Shown: positions 1-10,775 of the stretch, piece after piece
How the letters are laid out: every line of letters begins with the position of its first letter
Position numbering within the stretch: position 1 is the first letter of the stretch
Assembly: GCF_963082655.1 (NCBI RefSeq)
Contig: NC_081553.1
Coordinates: forward strand, 125,260,578 to 125,324,577
From: Stomoxys calcitrans
Taxonomy: Eukaryota; Arthropoda; Insecta; Diptera; Muscidae
DNA: 64,000 nucleotides
Reading direction: 5' to 3'
Notes under the pieces: model-generated
Told to the model about the DNA's origin: nothing
Databases searched by the model: none
The model's input: the letters and a program-made list of their open reading frames with translations, nothing else
Position numbers and translations under genes: made by a program

Positions 1-376
1 CTGAAATTTTGGGCGCAGTGGTTTGTTATGAATTCCAATAACTGTGCTAGGTATAGCGCAAATTTTGTACAACGGCTTCTCTCATGACCTTCAACATACG
101 TGTATTATATGGTCTGAATCGTTCAATAGCTTGATACAGCTCCCATATAAACCGATCTCCCGATTTTGCTTCTTGAGCCCCTACAAGGCACAATTCTAAT
201 CCGAATGAACTGAAATATTACACATTGACTTCTACAATATTGAGCATTCATTTTTGGTCCGAATCGGACTATAACTTGATATAAAGAGATATCGCGCATA
301 GAACTCGACAAATGCGATCCATGGTGGAGTGTATATAAGATTCGGCCCGGTCGAACTTAGCACGCTCTTACTTATT
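1..376 (+). repeat. Family A repeat, 3' part (cut by window start)
   Basis: Contains the last family A monomers, the subterminal motif ATGGTGGAG(T)GTATA, the GC palindrome in a mutated form, and the tail reading AACTTAGCACGCTCTTACTT. The 5' part lies outside the window. Confidence 0.85.
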
Positions 377-1145
377 AATTAAAAAGAGTTTCAAGGTATA
401 TTTTTCTGTGTACCACGAAGTCAATTACGTCTAGAGTTTTGTTTGGGTCTGTGGGCCAAAGGGTTGGTTGCTCACTTGAAATAGTTTGCAAGATTTTATT
501 AAACTATATATGTAGTTGTCTGCCGTTAGGTGTAGTTAGGCGTGAGCCTCAAAATGTGTGTTTGTAATTATAGCTGCAATAAATTTCGGTTCCAGAATCG
601 AGAAGTATTCTACAAATTAGTCTTTGTCAATGTTGTATCTAGGAGAATAGTCGATCGTCAATATAACAGTTATTATAAGTGACGTTAATCGAAGTTACTT
701 AAATGTGGTTGGTCTTGTATTCGGGCAATGGACAATGTTTGATTTAATTACTTATAATGATTGTTGAACCGCCACAGACTCTATCACCAGGATTTTTGGT
801 GTCATATTTATTGTAAAGCAGTATTCCGACATGAAGTGAGTCTTGGAAACTGGGAGAATATCAATTATTTGATTCTGTAGAGAGTTCTCAACTACTTTTT
901 TGTGTTGTCTTAAGCCGTTTGCATTCTAATAACATATCACTAGGGGCAATATTTTTTGTTGAGAATGCTTTGAATTAATATACAATATTTTGATTGCTCC
1001 TCATTTCTTGCATCATACTTTGCATACTAGTCATAAATGCAAACATAGTTTGAAATAATTTTTCTAAGAATTCTCAAGGGATGATTTAACGGGGGGTTCT
1101 TTTCGGGTTTCAAACGGTGTATGAAATGCCTGGTTGACTACTTTC
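377..1145. other. AT-rich stretch without a recognised feature
   Basis: I see no sustained reading frame and no match to the repeat families found elsewhere in the window. Confidence 0.5.
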
Positions 1146-1748
1146 CTAACAGGTAGCATTTTCGTTAAGGGGATTGGTATGTTCGTATGGTTGTTGAGCT
1201 TGGGTGGTCAGTATTGTCATTTTCGAGGAATTTTGTATGTGTGTATATACACAGGGACCCCTATAGTTTGCTGTATGATTTTCTCCGCAATCGCTGCGTT
1301 TCTTGATGCCTGTGTCGGGTTTTGGATGCGGACAATCTACAGATTTGTGTTCGTGGCTAAACCTAACACAAATAGGGGGATGCTTACAATATGCCCTAGT
1401 ATGACCAAGCTCTTGGCAGTTAGTACATTGGGATGGACCATTGCGCTTTAATCGTTCCTCCACTGCAATTCTACGATTGCACAAGTATCTTTGGTCGTTA
1501 ATTGGGCGCGTAGACCCTTCCTTTTTTATCCTTAAGGACTCGTTCGTCAACTCTACTTTAAACATCGGTTGAGGAATATTGTTTTTATTTAAAAGGTTTA
1601 TGATGGATTTAATTTCATAACCCATTTTTCGAGTTCTTCTTTGATTTCCTTGGGTGGGACATAAAAGGTTTATGATGGATTTAATTTCATAACCCATTTT
1701 TCGAGTTCTTCTTTGATTTCCTTGGGAGGGACATAACACTATCAACAC
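1146..1748 (-). pseudogene. Jockey-type non-LTR retrotransposon ORF1 (gag) fragment with zinc knuckles
   Basis: This 200-codon frame is the C-terminal half of a gag-like RNA-binding protein of jockey-clade LINEs, which coats the element RNA. Residues ~58-107 look like the conserved domain that precedes the zinc knuckles in these proteins. Residues 108-121 form a perfect CX2CX4HX4C knuckle. The second knuckle (127-139) has Phe in place of its second Cys, and the third (154-166) is also irregular, so at least one zinc site is lost. Residues 6-53 are two copies of a 24-residue segment made by a 72-bp tandem duplication. No endonuclease/RT frame follows downstream on this strand, so it is a truncated relic. 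The ATG lies inside the duplication and is probably not the native start. Confidence 0.8.
1591..1734 (-). repeat. 72-bp in-frame tandem duplication inside gag
   Basis: Copies 1591-1662 and 1663-1734 differ at one position (GGGTGGG versus GGGAGGG). The length is 24 codons, so the frame is kept. Confidence 0.95.
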
Positions 1749-2442
1749 CCTTCAAAACGACAACAAAACATTTCAAACTTTTGAGTGTAGCAGCTCAACA
1801 AGTGTAGCAGTTACTTTTTTCTTTGTCCATATGATGTACTAGCTTCCTATAGATGCTTTTGGTAAATGTTTGTACCCAAGTCTCTAGAACGTTACCTCTA
1901 TGTAAAGATACGACAAAAAAAAATTTTCCTTAAGTGGTGACTGTGACAATTTCTTCACAGGGTTATTCAACGTTTGTTCTCGTACGTTTATAGGAGGACA
2001 TTTTGTTGGCCTGGTCACAGTATTGTTCTCGTCCTTTTTTGGAAGGTCATGGAATTGTTTCAAGCCTCTCCCAAACCAACGTATGGTCTGAAAAGGCCCA
2101 CCTCACTTTAACTTTTAAATGGAAAAAAATATTCAAATTTTTTTGAAAAAGACATTTGGTCATAAAACGAGAGCTAACTTTGCATTGCTTGCTGATTAGA
2201 TACTTTTGTGCGGATATCTTAGTTTTATCGTGAGATTGAAGTATTCATAATTTTGTCGAACATTTCGTCGAACCGGCTAGTATTTTGATGTCGATTTTTA
2301 ACTTATTTAAATTTCATTAAAATCGACCGAAAATCATTTTTTATGGATAGATAGGGTAAAACTTGCATGCAACTATTTGTCAATATACCTGTTCCTCCAA
2401 TATTTTGCTAATTTTTGGAAAACAAAAACGATTTAAGAACCA
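1749..2442. other. Spacer without a recognised feature
   Basis: AT-rich, with only short frames and no clear repeat-family match. Confidence 0.45.
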
Positions 2443-3496
2443 AACAAGTAAAAGCGTGCTAAGTTCGGCCGGGCCGAATCTTATATACCCTCCACCATGA
2501 AGCGCATTTGTCGAGTTATTTTCCCGGCATCTCTTCTTAGGCAAAAAAAGGATAAAAAAAGAAATATGGTTCGGTTTGGACCACAATTGAAGACCTGTGT
2601 AAAATGTCAGCCAATTCGAATAAGAATTGCGGCCTTTTGGGGGCCCAAGAAGTAAAATAGAATGATCGATTTATATGGGAGCTGTATCGGGCTATGGACC
2701 GGGCTATAGATTGGATAGGAATTGCGCCCTCTAGAAGCTAAAGAAGTCAAGTCCCCAGATTTGTTTATATGACAGCTATATCAGGTTATGGACCGATTTG
2801 AACCATACTTGGCACAGTTGTTGGATATCATAACAAAACTTGTCGTGCAAAATTTCATTCCTATCGAATAAGAATTGCGCACTCTAGAGGCTCAAGAAAT
2901 CAAGACCCAAGATCGGTTTGTATGGCAGCTATATCAGGTTATGAACCGATTTGAACAATACCCGGCACAGTTGTTGGATATCATAACAAAAAACGTCGTG
3001 CAATTTTCATTCCAATCAGATAAGAATTGGGCACTCTAGAGGCTCAAGAAGTCAAGACCCAAGATCGGTTTGTACAGCTATATCAGGTTATGAACCGATT
3101 TGAACCATACCTGGCACAGTTGTTGGATATCATAACAAAACACGTCGTGCAAAATTTCATCCCAATCGGATAAGACTTGCGCACTCTAAAGGCTCAAGAA
3201 TTCAAGACCCAAGATCGGTTTATATGGCAGCTATATCAAAACATGGACCGATATGGCCCATTTACAATACCAACCGACCTACACTAATAAGAACTATTTT
3301 TATTTTATTCGGAAGTTAGCGTGCTTTCGACAGACAGACGGACGGACGGACGGAAGGACATGGCTAGATCGACATAAAATTTCACGATGATCAAGAATAT
3401 ATATACTTTATGGGGTAACAGACGAATATTTCGAGTAGTTACAAACAGAATGACGAAATTAGTATACCCCCCATCCTATGGTGGAGGGTATAAAAA
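2443..3496 (-). repeat. Family A repeat, near full length
   Basis: Read on the minus strand it has the head TATACCCTCCACCAT beside GGATGGGGGG, the GTCCGTCC block (as GACGGACGG near 3340), about five monomers with CTGCCATATAAACCGATC-type cores, the subterminal inverted motif, the palindrome TTCGGCCGGGCCGAA, and the tail ending in ACTTGTT. It is flanked by T-runs on the element strand. Confidence 0.9.
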
Positions 3497-3639
3497 TCAT
3501 GTTGAATATACTCATAATATAAATCTCACCTTAATCTCACTTTAAAAATTTTCCAATTTAGAACATTTTGAAAATTAAAATGGTCAAAATTCACCACAGA
3601 GAAAATTTTTGTTTCAAATCATATATAAACATTTTTTTG

Positions 3640-4370
3640 GGAATATTTTTATCCGATTTTGCTGAAATTTGAAACAGTGAGTTGTGTTAGGCCATTCGAC
3701 ATCATCTCCAATTTGGCCAAGATCGGTCTAGCTTTGGGTATAGCTGCCATATACACCGATCTCTCGATTTAAGGTCGAAATTTGGGACAGTGAGTTGTGT
3801 AAGGCCTCTCGACTTCTTGTGTAATTTGGCCCAGATTTTCATATAGCTGCCATATATACCGATCTCCCGATTTATGGTCTTGGGCCCATAAAGACCATGA
3901 GTTTTGTTAGACCCTCGACATCCTTGTTTAATTTAGTCCAGATCGGTTCAAATTTGGATATAGCTGCCATCAAAATTTGAAAAGGATTGTCATATCCCTT
4001 AGTAAATATGAAATCTAATTTAAAGGTAGCATCTTTATTTTAAAGTTATACAATAGTTCTTTGGTTCGCTTTCATTGCTAAAATCCTACGAGCAAGGATA
4101 TATCTTAAATTTTATGCCAACTTCTTTTTTCAGTGTAAAAGGCTCATTTACTATCCGGGCTCGCCGAAATTTGAAACAGTGAGTTGTTTTGAGCCACCGG
4201 GTAACCGACAAGAATATAGTCCAGATCAGACCATTTTTAAATATAAATGCAATATAAACCGTTCTTCCAATTGAGGGTCCTAATCCTATAAATATGGATG
4301 CATTGTTCGATTTCGCTAAAACTGTGACATGTATAAGAGTTCTCGGCACCTGAATCAAATATGATGAAAA
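3640..4370 (+). repeat. Family B repeat fragment, monomers only
   Basis: Successive ~120-150 bp units carry GATATAGCTGCCATATA-like cores and the family B phrase GACAGTGAGTTGTGTTAGGC. No intact terminus is visible. The right side decays before the family C end at 4389. Confidence 0.7.
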
Positions 4371-5256
4371 CCAGCATATATTTGGATACTAGCTGAACCG
4401 GGCCCGCTCCGCTGCGCTTTCTTTTACTTTATATGGAGCAAAATTTTCATTTGAATACTTATTTTCGACAATTAAAGAACTTTTTGTGAAATGCCATGCT
4501 ACGAAAATAGTATATCGCTTGACTTACAGTTTATCAATATAAATGCCTTCATCTGAATCCCAGATGATCTTTATTGGTCTACAAATTTAAGTTTGGATAT
4601 AAGGTGTACTCCATTTTCAAAATACTTTATTTCAGCCCGATATTACCATGATGTCTGATTTCTGGATGTTTTCGGAGGTGAGGTGGTCCCCCAGACACTT
4701 GGCCCTGAAAAAATATCAGCATCGTGCTCTTCTCTCAAATACCATTTATTTAAACCCCATATTGCCATTGGTTTAAGGGGAGTTTACAGGATGAGGCGTC
4801 CCCCAAATACATGGCCCCAAAATTGGTTATCAAATTCGTTTTCTAATTTGAAATACCTTTCATTTGAGCCACATATTGGCATGGTCGAAAAATTTTTACC
4901 CTTTTTACATGCTTCTATATTTGGATATCAAATTCGTATTCTACTCCCAAATACCTTTATTTGAGCTCGATATTGCGATGGTCAGTAAAAAATAGATGTT
5001 TTTGGGGTATTTTGTGAAAGGGGTAGACCCCCAGAAAATTGGACCCGAATGTGGGTATCATTTCTTGCTCTGCCCCCAAATACCTTTCAGCTAAGCCCCA
5101 CATTGACATGGGCGGTAAATATGCACGATTAAGGGGTGTTTTGGGGAGTGGGTGATCCCCCAAATACTAAGCCCTGAAAACATATCAGCAACATGCTCTA
5201 TTCTCACATATCTATATATCATTAATTTGAACCCAATATTGCCGTTGGCCTCAATT

Positions 5257-5300
5257 ATTTAAATCCTGTGTGTGGTCATTTAAATCCGGTGTGTGGTATT
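5257..5300. repeat. Short tandem duplication
   Basis: ATTTAAATCCTGTGTGTGGT is followed by the same 20-mer with one change (CTG to CGG). Confidence 0.8.
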
Positions 5301-5982
5301 GGCCCTAAAAACTATGAATTTCGAGCTCCAATGTCTTGAATATTCAAATTGTCTTGGTGAGCAAATACGTCCTATTTGAGGGTTGTTTTGTTGGTGGGAC
5401 GTCCCCTAGATAGTTGGTCACGAATGTTAAATATCAGATTAATGGTCTACTCCCAAATACCTTTCATTTGAGCCCCATTTTCCTTAGTCGGCAAACATGA
5501 CCGATTTGGGGGGTGTTTTGGGGGATGGGGCGGCCGTTCAGTGACTTTGTTCTGAAAATATACATATATATCAGATTCGTGTTCTTGTGATGTTGTGGGG
5601 GTGCGGTGGCCCCATAGACACCTTTCCCGAATATTGATATCAGATTTGTGCTTTAATTCCAAAGATCTTTCATTAAATTTGTCCTCTTCGGGGGATGTTC
5701 TCGGAGATGGGCAGGCCCAAACACTTGATCCCACATCTGGATATCATATTCGTGTTCTACACTCAAATACCTTTTATTGAAGCCCCATATTGCCATGGTC
5801 AGTAAATAAGTCCTGTTTGGGGGGTGTTTTGGGGAAGGGGTGGACCCCCAGAAACTTGATCCAACATTTGGATATCAGTTTCGTATTTTACATGCAAATA
5901 CCCTTCATTTGAGTCCCATATTGCCATGGTCGGTAAATAAGTCAGATTTATTGGTGTTTTGGGGGTTGGGGTGGACCCCCAA

Positions 5983-6030
5983 ACACTTAGTCCTACAATT
6001 GGATATCAGATACTTAGTCCTACAATTGGA
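5983..6030. repeat. Short tandem duplication
   Basis: ACTTAGTCCTACAATTGGAT occurs twice about 26 bp apart at the end of the family C copy. Confidence 0.8.
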
Positions 6031-6171
6031 TATAAGCAACACACAAATAAACAATCTGACAAAGAGACACAAATTGATTTTTATATATAAGAAGAAAAAG
6101 ATAACTATAGAGATGATAGTGAAGTTCAAATAAAATAAGATGATGTATATATCCATGGCTCTGGCAAATCA

Positions 6172-7010
6172 AAGTTCGGCACGGCCGAACTTAATACGTT
6201 TTTATACCCCCCCATTTGTAACACCTCTAAGTATTCGTCTAATACCCCAGAAGATATATATATTCTTGATCGTCATGACCGTCCGTCCGTCTGTCGAAAG
6301 CACGCTAACTTTAGAAGAAGTAAATCTTGGCGCTTGAAATTTTGCACAAATACTTTTTATTATTATATTGTAGGTCGGTTATGAATGTAAATGGGCTAAA
6401 TCGGTCCATATTTTGATACAGCTGCCATATAAACCGATCTTGGATATTGACTTCTTGATCCACTAGAGTGTGCACTTCTCATCCGATTTGGCTGAAATTT
6501 TGCCAGAATTGTTTTGTTATGACTTCCAAAAACTATGCTAAGTATGGCTGAAATCGGTCAATAACCTGATATAGCTGACATATGAACCTATCTTGGGTTT
6601 TGACTTCTTGAGCGTCTATAGCGCGCAATTCCTATCCGATTTGGCTGAAATTTAGGACGACGTGTTTTTTATGACTTTCAACAACTGTGTTAATAATATA
6701 ATAACCTGATATAGCTGCCATATAAACCGATCTTGCATCTTGAGTTCTTGAGCCGGAAGAGGGCACAGTTCTCTTCCGATTTGGTTGAAATTTTGCATGA
6801 GGTGTTTTGGTATCACTTCCAACAACTGTGCTAAGTATGGTTCAAACCTGATATCGCTGCCATATAAACCGATCTGGGGTCTTGACTTCTTGAGCCACTA
6901 GAGGACGCAATTATTATCCGATTTGGCTGAAATTTTGCATGAGGTGTTTTGTTATGACTTCTAACAACTGTACTTAATATGGTTAAAATCGGTCAAGCAA
7001 TTTGAATTTG
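6172..7010 (+). repeat. Family A repeat with rearranged head
   Basis: The GTTCGGCACGGCCGAAC palindrome, normally at the 3' end, sits here just before the head. Then follow the TTTGTAACACCTC-type block, the TTCTTGATCGTCATGACCGTCCGTCC block and about four monomers. The 3' terminus is missing. Confidence 0.8.
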
Positions 7011-7026
7011 CTTTTACTATAACCGA

Positions 7027-7180
7027 GTTTCTATGGGCGAGTTGGTAGAATTGCCAGTGTTGTAGGTCGCTGGTACGATTCCCACCAGAGGGCTTTGTTT
7101 GTCGCTACTTTGGTATCACAATGCACTTAAAAGTTATCTAAGTGAATCTTTAAAGGGCTGTCACTCTTACCTAATATTAG
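7027..7180 (+). mobile_element. Small tRNA-derived SINE with a LINE-type tail
   Basis: The head has a box-A-like GGGCGAGTTGGTAGA and, about 35 nt on, a box-B-like GGTACGATTCCC (consensus GGTTCGANTCC). The 3' part, GGTATCACAATGCAC..TCTAAGTGAATCT, resembles the 3' ends of the LINE-alpha copies near 27575 and 43600. No target duplication was seen. Confidence 0.55.
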
Positions 7181-7441
7181 TATTTTTTTGTTTTATTAAG
7201 TCTTACTTATACATACTATATCAAAAAACCCTTTTCCATCAATAATAACCCTTAGCCAAATTGAGCGTTAAACTTTTGTTAATATTTTATGTTCTTACTA
7301 CATTACACTTCGTAAGATTTCCCTTTTTCTTAATAAAATAAATAATTATATTAAAGCTAATAACTTTTGGGATCTGCATAAATAATATTCACAACAATTC
7401 TTTTGCTGATAACTTAAAAAAAACAAGAGGGAATTCACTCC

Positions 7442-7981
7442 TTAGAGGGAGACTTTGTTAATGTGCAACTCTGCTTGGTTATTTATGCGCTTCCAGACAT
7501 GCAATGCATTCACCATCAATATCTCAGCTGGAACTTCACCATGAAGGGGTTTAACACATTTATATTCTTTGTGGTTTTCTATTTCTGCACTATGTTCGCT
7601 ATGAAGAAAATGACTATTAAACTTTTTCCAAGAAGGGTGATTCTTCCGCTTGGGTAATGCAGGCAGGGAACCAAACTCTAAATAGCTATGGGGGTTAGTG
7701 TAACTTGCTGGCTGTAACTTATTGAGCAAAATGGCCAATATGTGATGAACACTAAGCAAAAGTTTCTTGGACTCAAAGTTCAAATGTGTGGTGAATGTAC
7801 GACGAAAGCATGAGTCATTGATCCGTGGAGTGGGTGATGGTATGTGATTCCATGAGGGAAGTTTTATTTGAAGCATACCATTTTTATTGGTTATTAACAT
7901 GTCATAAAGTTGTAAAAGTGTTTTATTGTTGAAGTAATTTCCATAAGAATTGTGGTCTAATAAAGATAAAACGATTTCATA
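7442..7981 (-). pseudogene. Unrecognised protein-like frame, possible retro-copied or decayed exon
   Basis: The frame is open from 7981 down to the stop after 7442: 27 codons upstream of the first ATG (7900) and 152 after it. It is richer than its surroundings in mixed-property sequence (Trp, Pro, Ser/Lys/His-rich) and contains segments such as ESKKLLLSVHHILAILLNK and KNHPSWKKFNSHFLHSEHSA. Further upstream the same frame reads on through stops for another ~80 codons with a similar texture, which suggests a once longer coding region. I do not recognise the family. No clear splice acceptor or promoter is visible. It could also be a random frame of unusual length for this base composition. Confidence 0.4.
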
Positions 7982-8575
7982 TCAAACACTTGACGATTTC
8001 TTTTCCTTGGGCCAGTCAGCAGACTCAATGCAAACGATGTGGTAAACAACATCAAAAGGGACATAAAGTATAAAAATTGCACAGACGTTTGCAAAGTAGC
8101 AACTTTATGTAAATAGATCTGGTTCTTCTTAAAACTAATGAAAGTTTGCAAGTTCCAAGCAATGAGAAATTGCATAGAGTTGGACACAATGTCAAGATAT
8201 CATTAGGCAAACAATTTGATAACAATTTTTATTTAAACACAGACAGTTGTGGATTCTTAACAACATGATCACATATTAGGCGAACAAATTAGCAAATAGA
8301 AAGTCCTGTCCAACATCTTGAGCCCGTGGGTTGTTTTGAAGTATGACTCCAGTCAGTTGCACAAAAATTTTTGTTATTTACATTTTCTATTGAAACTGAA
8401 ATTGTACAGTGCGGCTGTAATGCAAATGTACATACATATGTATATTAATGCCATCCATTTCAAATGTTGGTAAGAAAGCCATATTCAACAGCAGAACAGT
8501 CTTTAAATTGCATCTTTCAAATTGGTTGAGGATATTAATTATTAACTAACAAAGAATATGAACTCTCAACCTTGA

Positions 8576-8899
8576 GCCTCTCCATATGTCAACTCATGTA
8601 CTCCAGGGTGCTTCTATGGTTGCATTCGTTCCTGCAATGATGCAGTTAAAACGACTGAAAATCTACATCAGGACACTTGTTTTGTAATACATGAAATTGC
8701 AACAAAAGGCCAGGAGGAACAAGGATTTTATGTAATACCTAAATATAAATTTTCTTACATCACCATTGCAAAAGTAGCTAATGACAGTGGGTTTCATAAA
8801 AAGGTGTCCGTAAAAAAGCAGATGGAAACTGAGGTTCAACAATCCAAATTAAATACTAAATGGAGGGTATATCAACAACCAAACGAATATTTGAAATAG
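8576..8899 (+). pseudogene. Unrecognised ATG-less open frame (107 codons), Cys-containing
   Basis: It is open from just after a stop at 8573-8575 to TAG at 8897-8899. The product begins with a Cys-rich stretch (CTPGCFYGCIRSCND) and continues with DTCFVIHEIATKGQEEQGFY and a Lys/Gln-rich end. No ATG precedes it, so if it is real it is an internal exon or a fragment. An AG dinucleotide lies at the upstream edge but without a convincing pyrimidine tract. No family is recognised. Confidence 0.3.
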
Positions 8900-8976
8900 C
8901 CTTAATAAAATGTGATATCCCCATTTAAGTTCTTAAGGTTGCAAAAATTGTTTTTATATACTCGTCCATCGAATGG

Positions 8977-9185
8977 GTTGCTTGTGCATCACAGCCGCAT
9001 TGAGGATGACACCATCTGATGCACTGATTTTAATGCTACGCCTTATGCCTCTGGACATTGTTGCGGCCACCCCTGTGGGGCTAAGGGGGATTTCTCTTTG
9101 ATCGTGCGTCGCCTACGGACATTGTGTTATCCCTAATACAACTCCTGAGAAGGCTCACAGTCGTTGGCCACTATGTAGACGAGCC
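8977..9185 (+). mobile_element. LINE-alpha fragment, end of the RT region
   Basis: It encodes a degraded version of the segment after the polymerase domain (WVACASQPH.., SDALILMLRLMPLDIVA) that also occurs at 26090-26210 and 41340-41440. The match stops near 9185. Confidence 0.7.
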
Positions 9186-9249
9186 GTAGGCCGAAACGGG
9201 GCCTGAATCAGAGGATAGTCCACTGGCTCTATAGGAGCGTGAGTAGACC

Positions 9250-10625
9250 AATACTTACTTACCCCTCAGTAGTTTGATGGACTGCTATGGTGAAATGGTG
9301 CAACATAAGAACCGTACAATAGGTTAAGAGAACATGTTGTCTTGGCATAGGCGGAGCGATGAGGACCACATCCACAAGTGCACTGGAGGCTATTCTAGAT
9401 ATCCGACCCCTTGACATATAGATTAAGCGTGAGGCACCCACTGCGGCTATGAGACTTAAGGCGATGGGAGAATAGATTGAGGATGGGAGTAGCTCATATC
9501 ATCGCGGTATAATCGAGGCGACGTTAGGAAACCTGGAAGGAAGGGAAGAGGTTTCCGATCGGATATGTGAGATGATACTTGAGGTCGAGTGCGAGGCACT
9601 GCTGCCAGCGGCGCAGTCTTGGATTGACGAAACCCTAGTATTTCCATTTGGATGATCATGTTTCACCGATGGATCAAAGCTAGAGGAACGAGGGAGCCTG
9701 GGGGTCTACATTGAGAACCCAGGGACTGAGATCTGTTTTAGACCGCCTGACCATAATACGGTCCTGCAAGGGGAGATCCGGCCGATCACGGAATGCGTGA
9801 GGTGGTGTAGTGCTAACCCAAGGACATCGAGCGGGAACATCTTCACGGACAGTAAAATTGCCATAAGGGCAATAGCAACAAGGACGGTAAGGAACAGTCT
9901 TGCAATGTAAAAAGGAGATTAACGCCTTCTCTGAGGACGGAAAAATCCGAATCGTTTGGGTGCCGGGCAATAACGGAGTAAGGAGAAACGAAAGGGCAGA
10001 CGATTTGGCAGTGAAGGCCAGAGGACTGCCGTCAATAACTTGCTTAATCCGAAGCCTTTCGGGTCAACGCCGTCCGAGTTAAGAGAGTGGACGTTGAATG
10101 CGCATGCAACCCAGTGCACGTTCGATAGCACGGCGAATGCGCATGCAACCCTGTGGGAAACGTTCGATAGGACGGCGAAAATCCTATGGGGGGGATCCAG
10201 ATCGTGAGAAGACGAGGCTATTACTGAAAGGCAGCAATAAGGAGGTCAGTATAGCTATTGGTATCATAACGGGACACATAGGACTACGAGCTCACTTACA
10301 TAAAATCGTTGCGGCAAGCGGTAGCATGTGTAGGGCATGCGGGGAATGATGAGACTTTTCCTTTGTCATTGCCTGGCTTTCGCGTCTAACAGATACCGGC
10401 ACTTAGGTGGACACACAATACCAGATATAAACCAACTTAGGGGCGTGGCATGCAAATCAATTAAGGATTTCGTAAGCAGCACGGAATTCCTAACATAGAT
10501 TTTCTTTTTCGAGGTTTCTGTTTTTTAGTATTTAGAGCGCAGAAACAAGTCGATTACTGGCATAGGTGTATGTCCATAATAGCAAGGGTCGGACTAAGAT
10601 CCGCACCCACTTTTCAATGTAACCT
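9250..10625 (+). mobile_element. LINE-beta 3' half: RT thumb, RNase H, zinc-finger C-terminus, 3' UTR
   Basis: This is a non-LTR element of the RNase H-bearing group (R1/LOA/Outcast/I type). In order: an RT-end segment containing GAMRTTSTSALEAILDIRPLD with several stops; an RNase H domain starting at FTDGSK (9661) with the Glu of LQGEI, FTDSK and the final RNERADDLA segment (~9987-10006), so the acidic residues are visible across two frames; then CRACGE and a C/H-rich segment LKHFLCHC-like (~10320-10390). A 3' UTR follows with the CGATTACTGGC phrase near 10550. The 5' part (endonuclease, RT palm) is absent. Frameshifts near 9905 and 10030 show it is dead. Confidence 0.8.
10096..10176 (+). repeat. 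Tandem duplication inside LINE-beta
   Basis: GAATGCGCATGCAACCC..CGTTCGATAG.ACGGC occurs twice in a row, the second copy with a few extra bases. Confidence 0.85.
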
Positions 10626-10650
10626 AAGTAGTGGGTATATAAATGGTATA

Positions 10651-10775
10651 TTTATACCCTACACCACTGCTGTGGAACAGGGTATTATAACTTAGTGCAT
10701 TTGTTTGTAACACCCAAAAAGAAGAAAGATAGACCCATTGATAAGTATCACCTCGCCCCCACAAAAAAACGCCCA
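10651..10775 (+). repeat. Family D repeat, head fragment
   Basis: It has the head TTATACCCTACACCACTGCTG, then CAGGGTATTATAACTTAG and the GACCCATTGATAAGTAT block, and breaks off into family C sequence. Confidence 0.8.

Larger units (their letters stand above)
4389..6045 (-). mobile_element. Family C, Helitron-like non-coding element
   Basis: On the minus strand the 3' end reads a GC palindrome (core CGGGCCCG, ~4400-4407), a few bases, then CTAG (4392-4389) followed by T. This is the canonical Helitron 3' signature. The body is a run of degenerate ~95-155 bp units containing TTTGAGCCCCATATTGCCA. No Rep/helicase frame is present, so it is non-autonomous. The 5' end is not defined. Confidence 0.6.

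Noticed and set aside
1134..1451. 105-codon plus frame with hydrophobic segments
   Set aside because: It is the antisense shadow of the minus-strand gag, which has a zinc knuckle.
5447..6156. Several 80-97 codon frames on both strands
   Set aside because: They arise from family C tandem units; they overlap each other and carry no domain.
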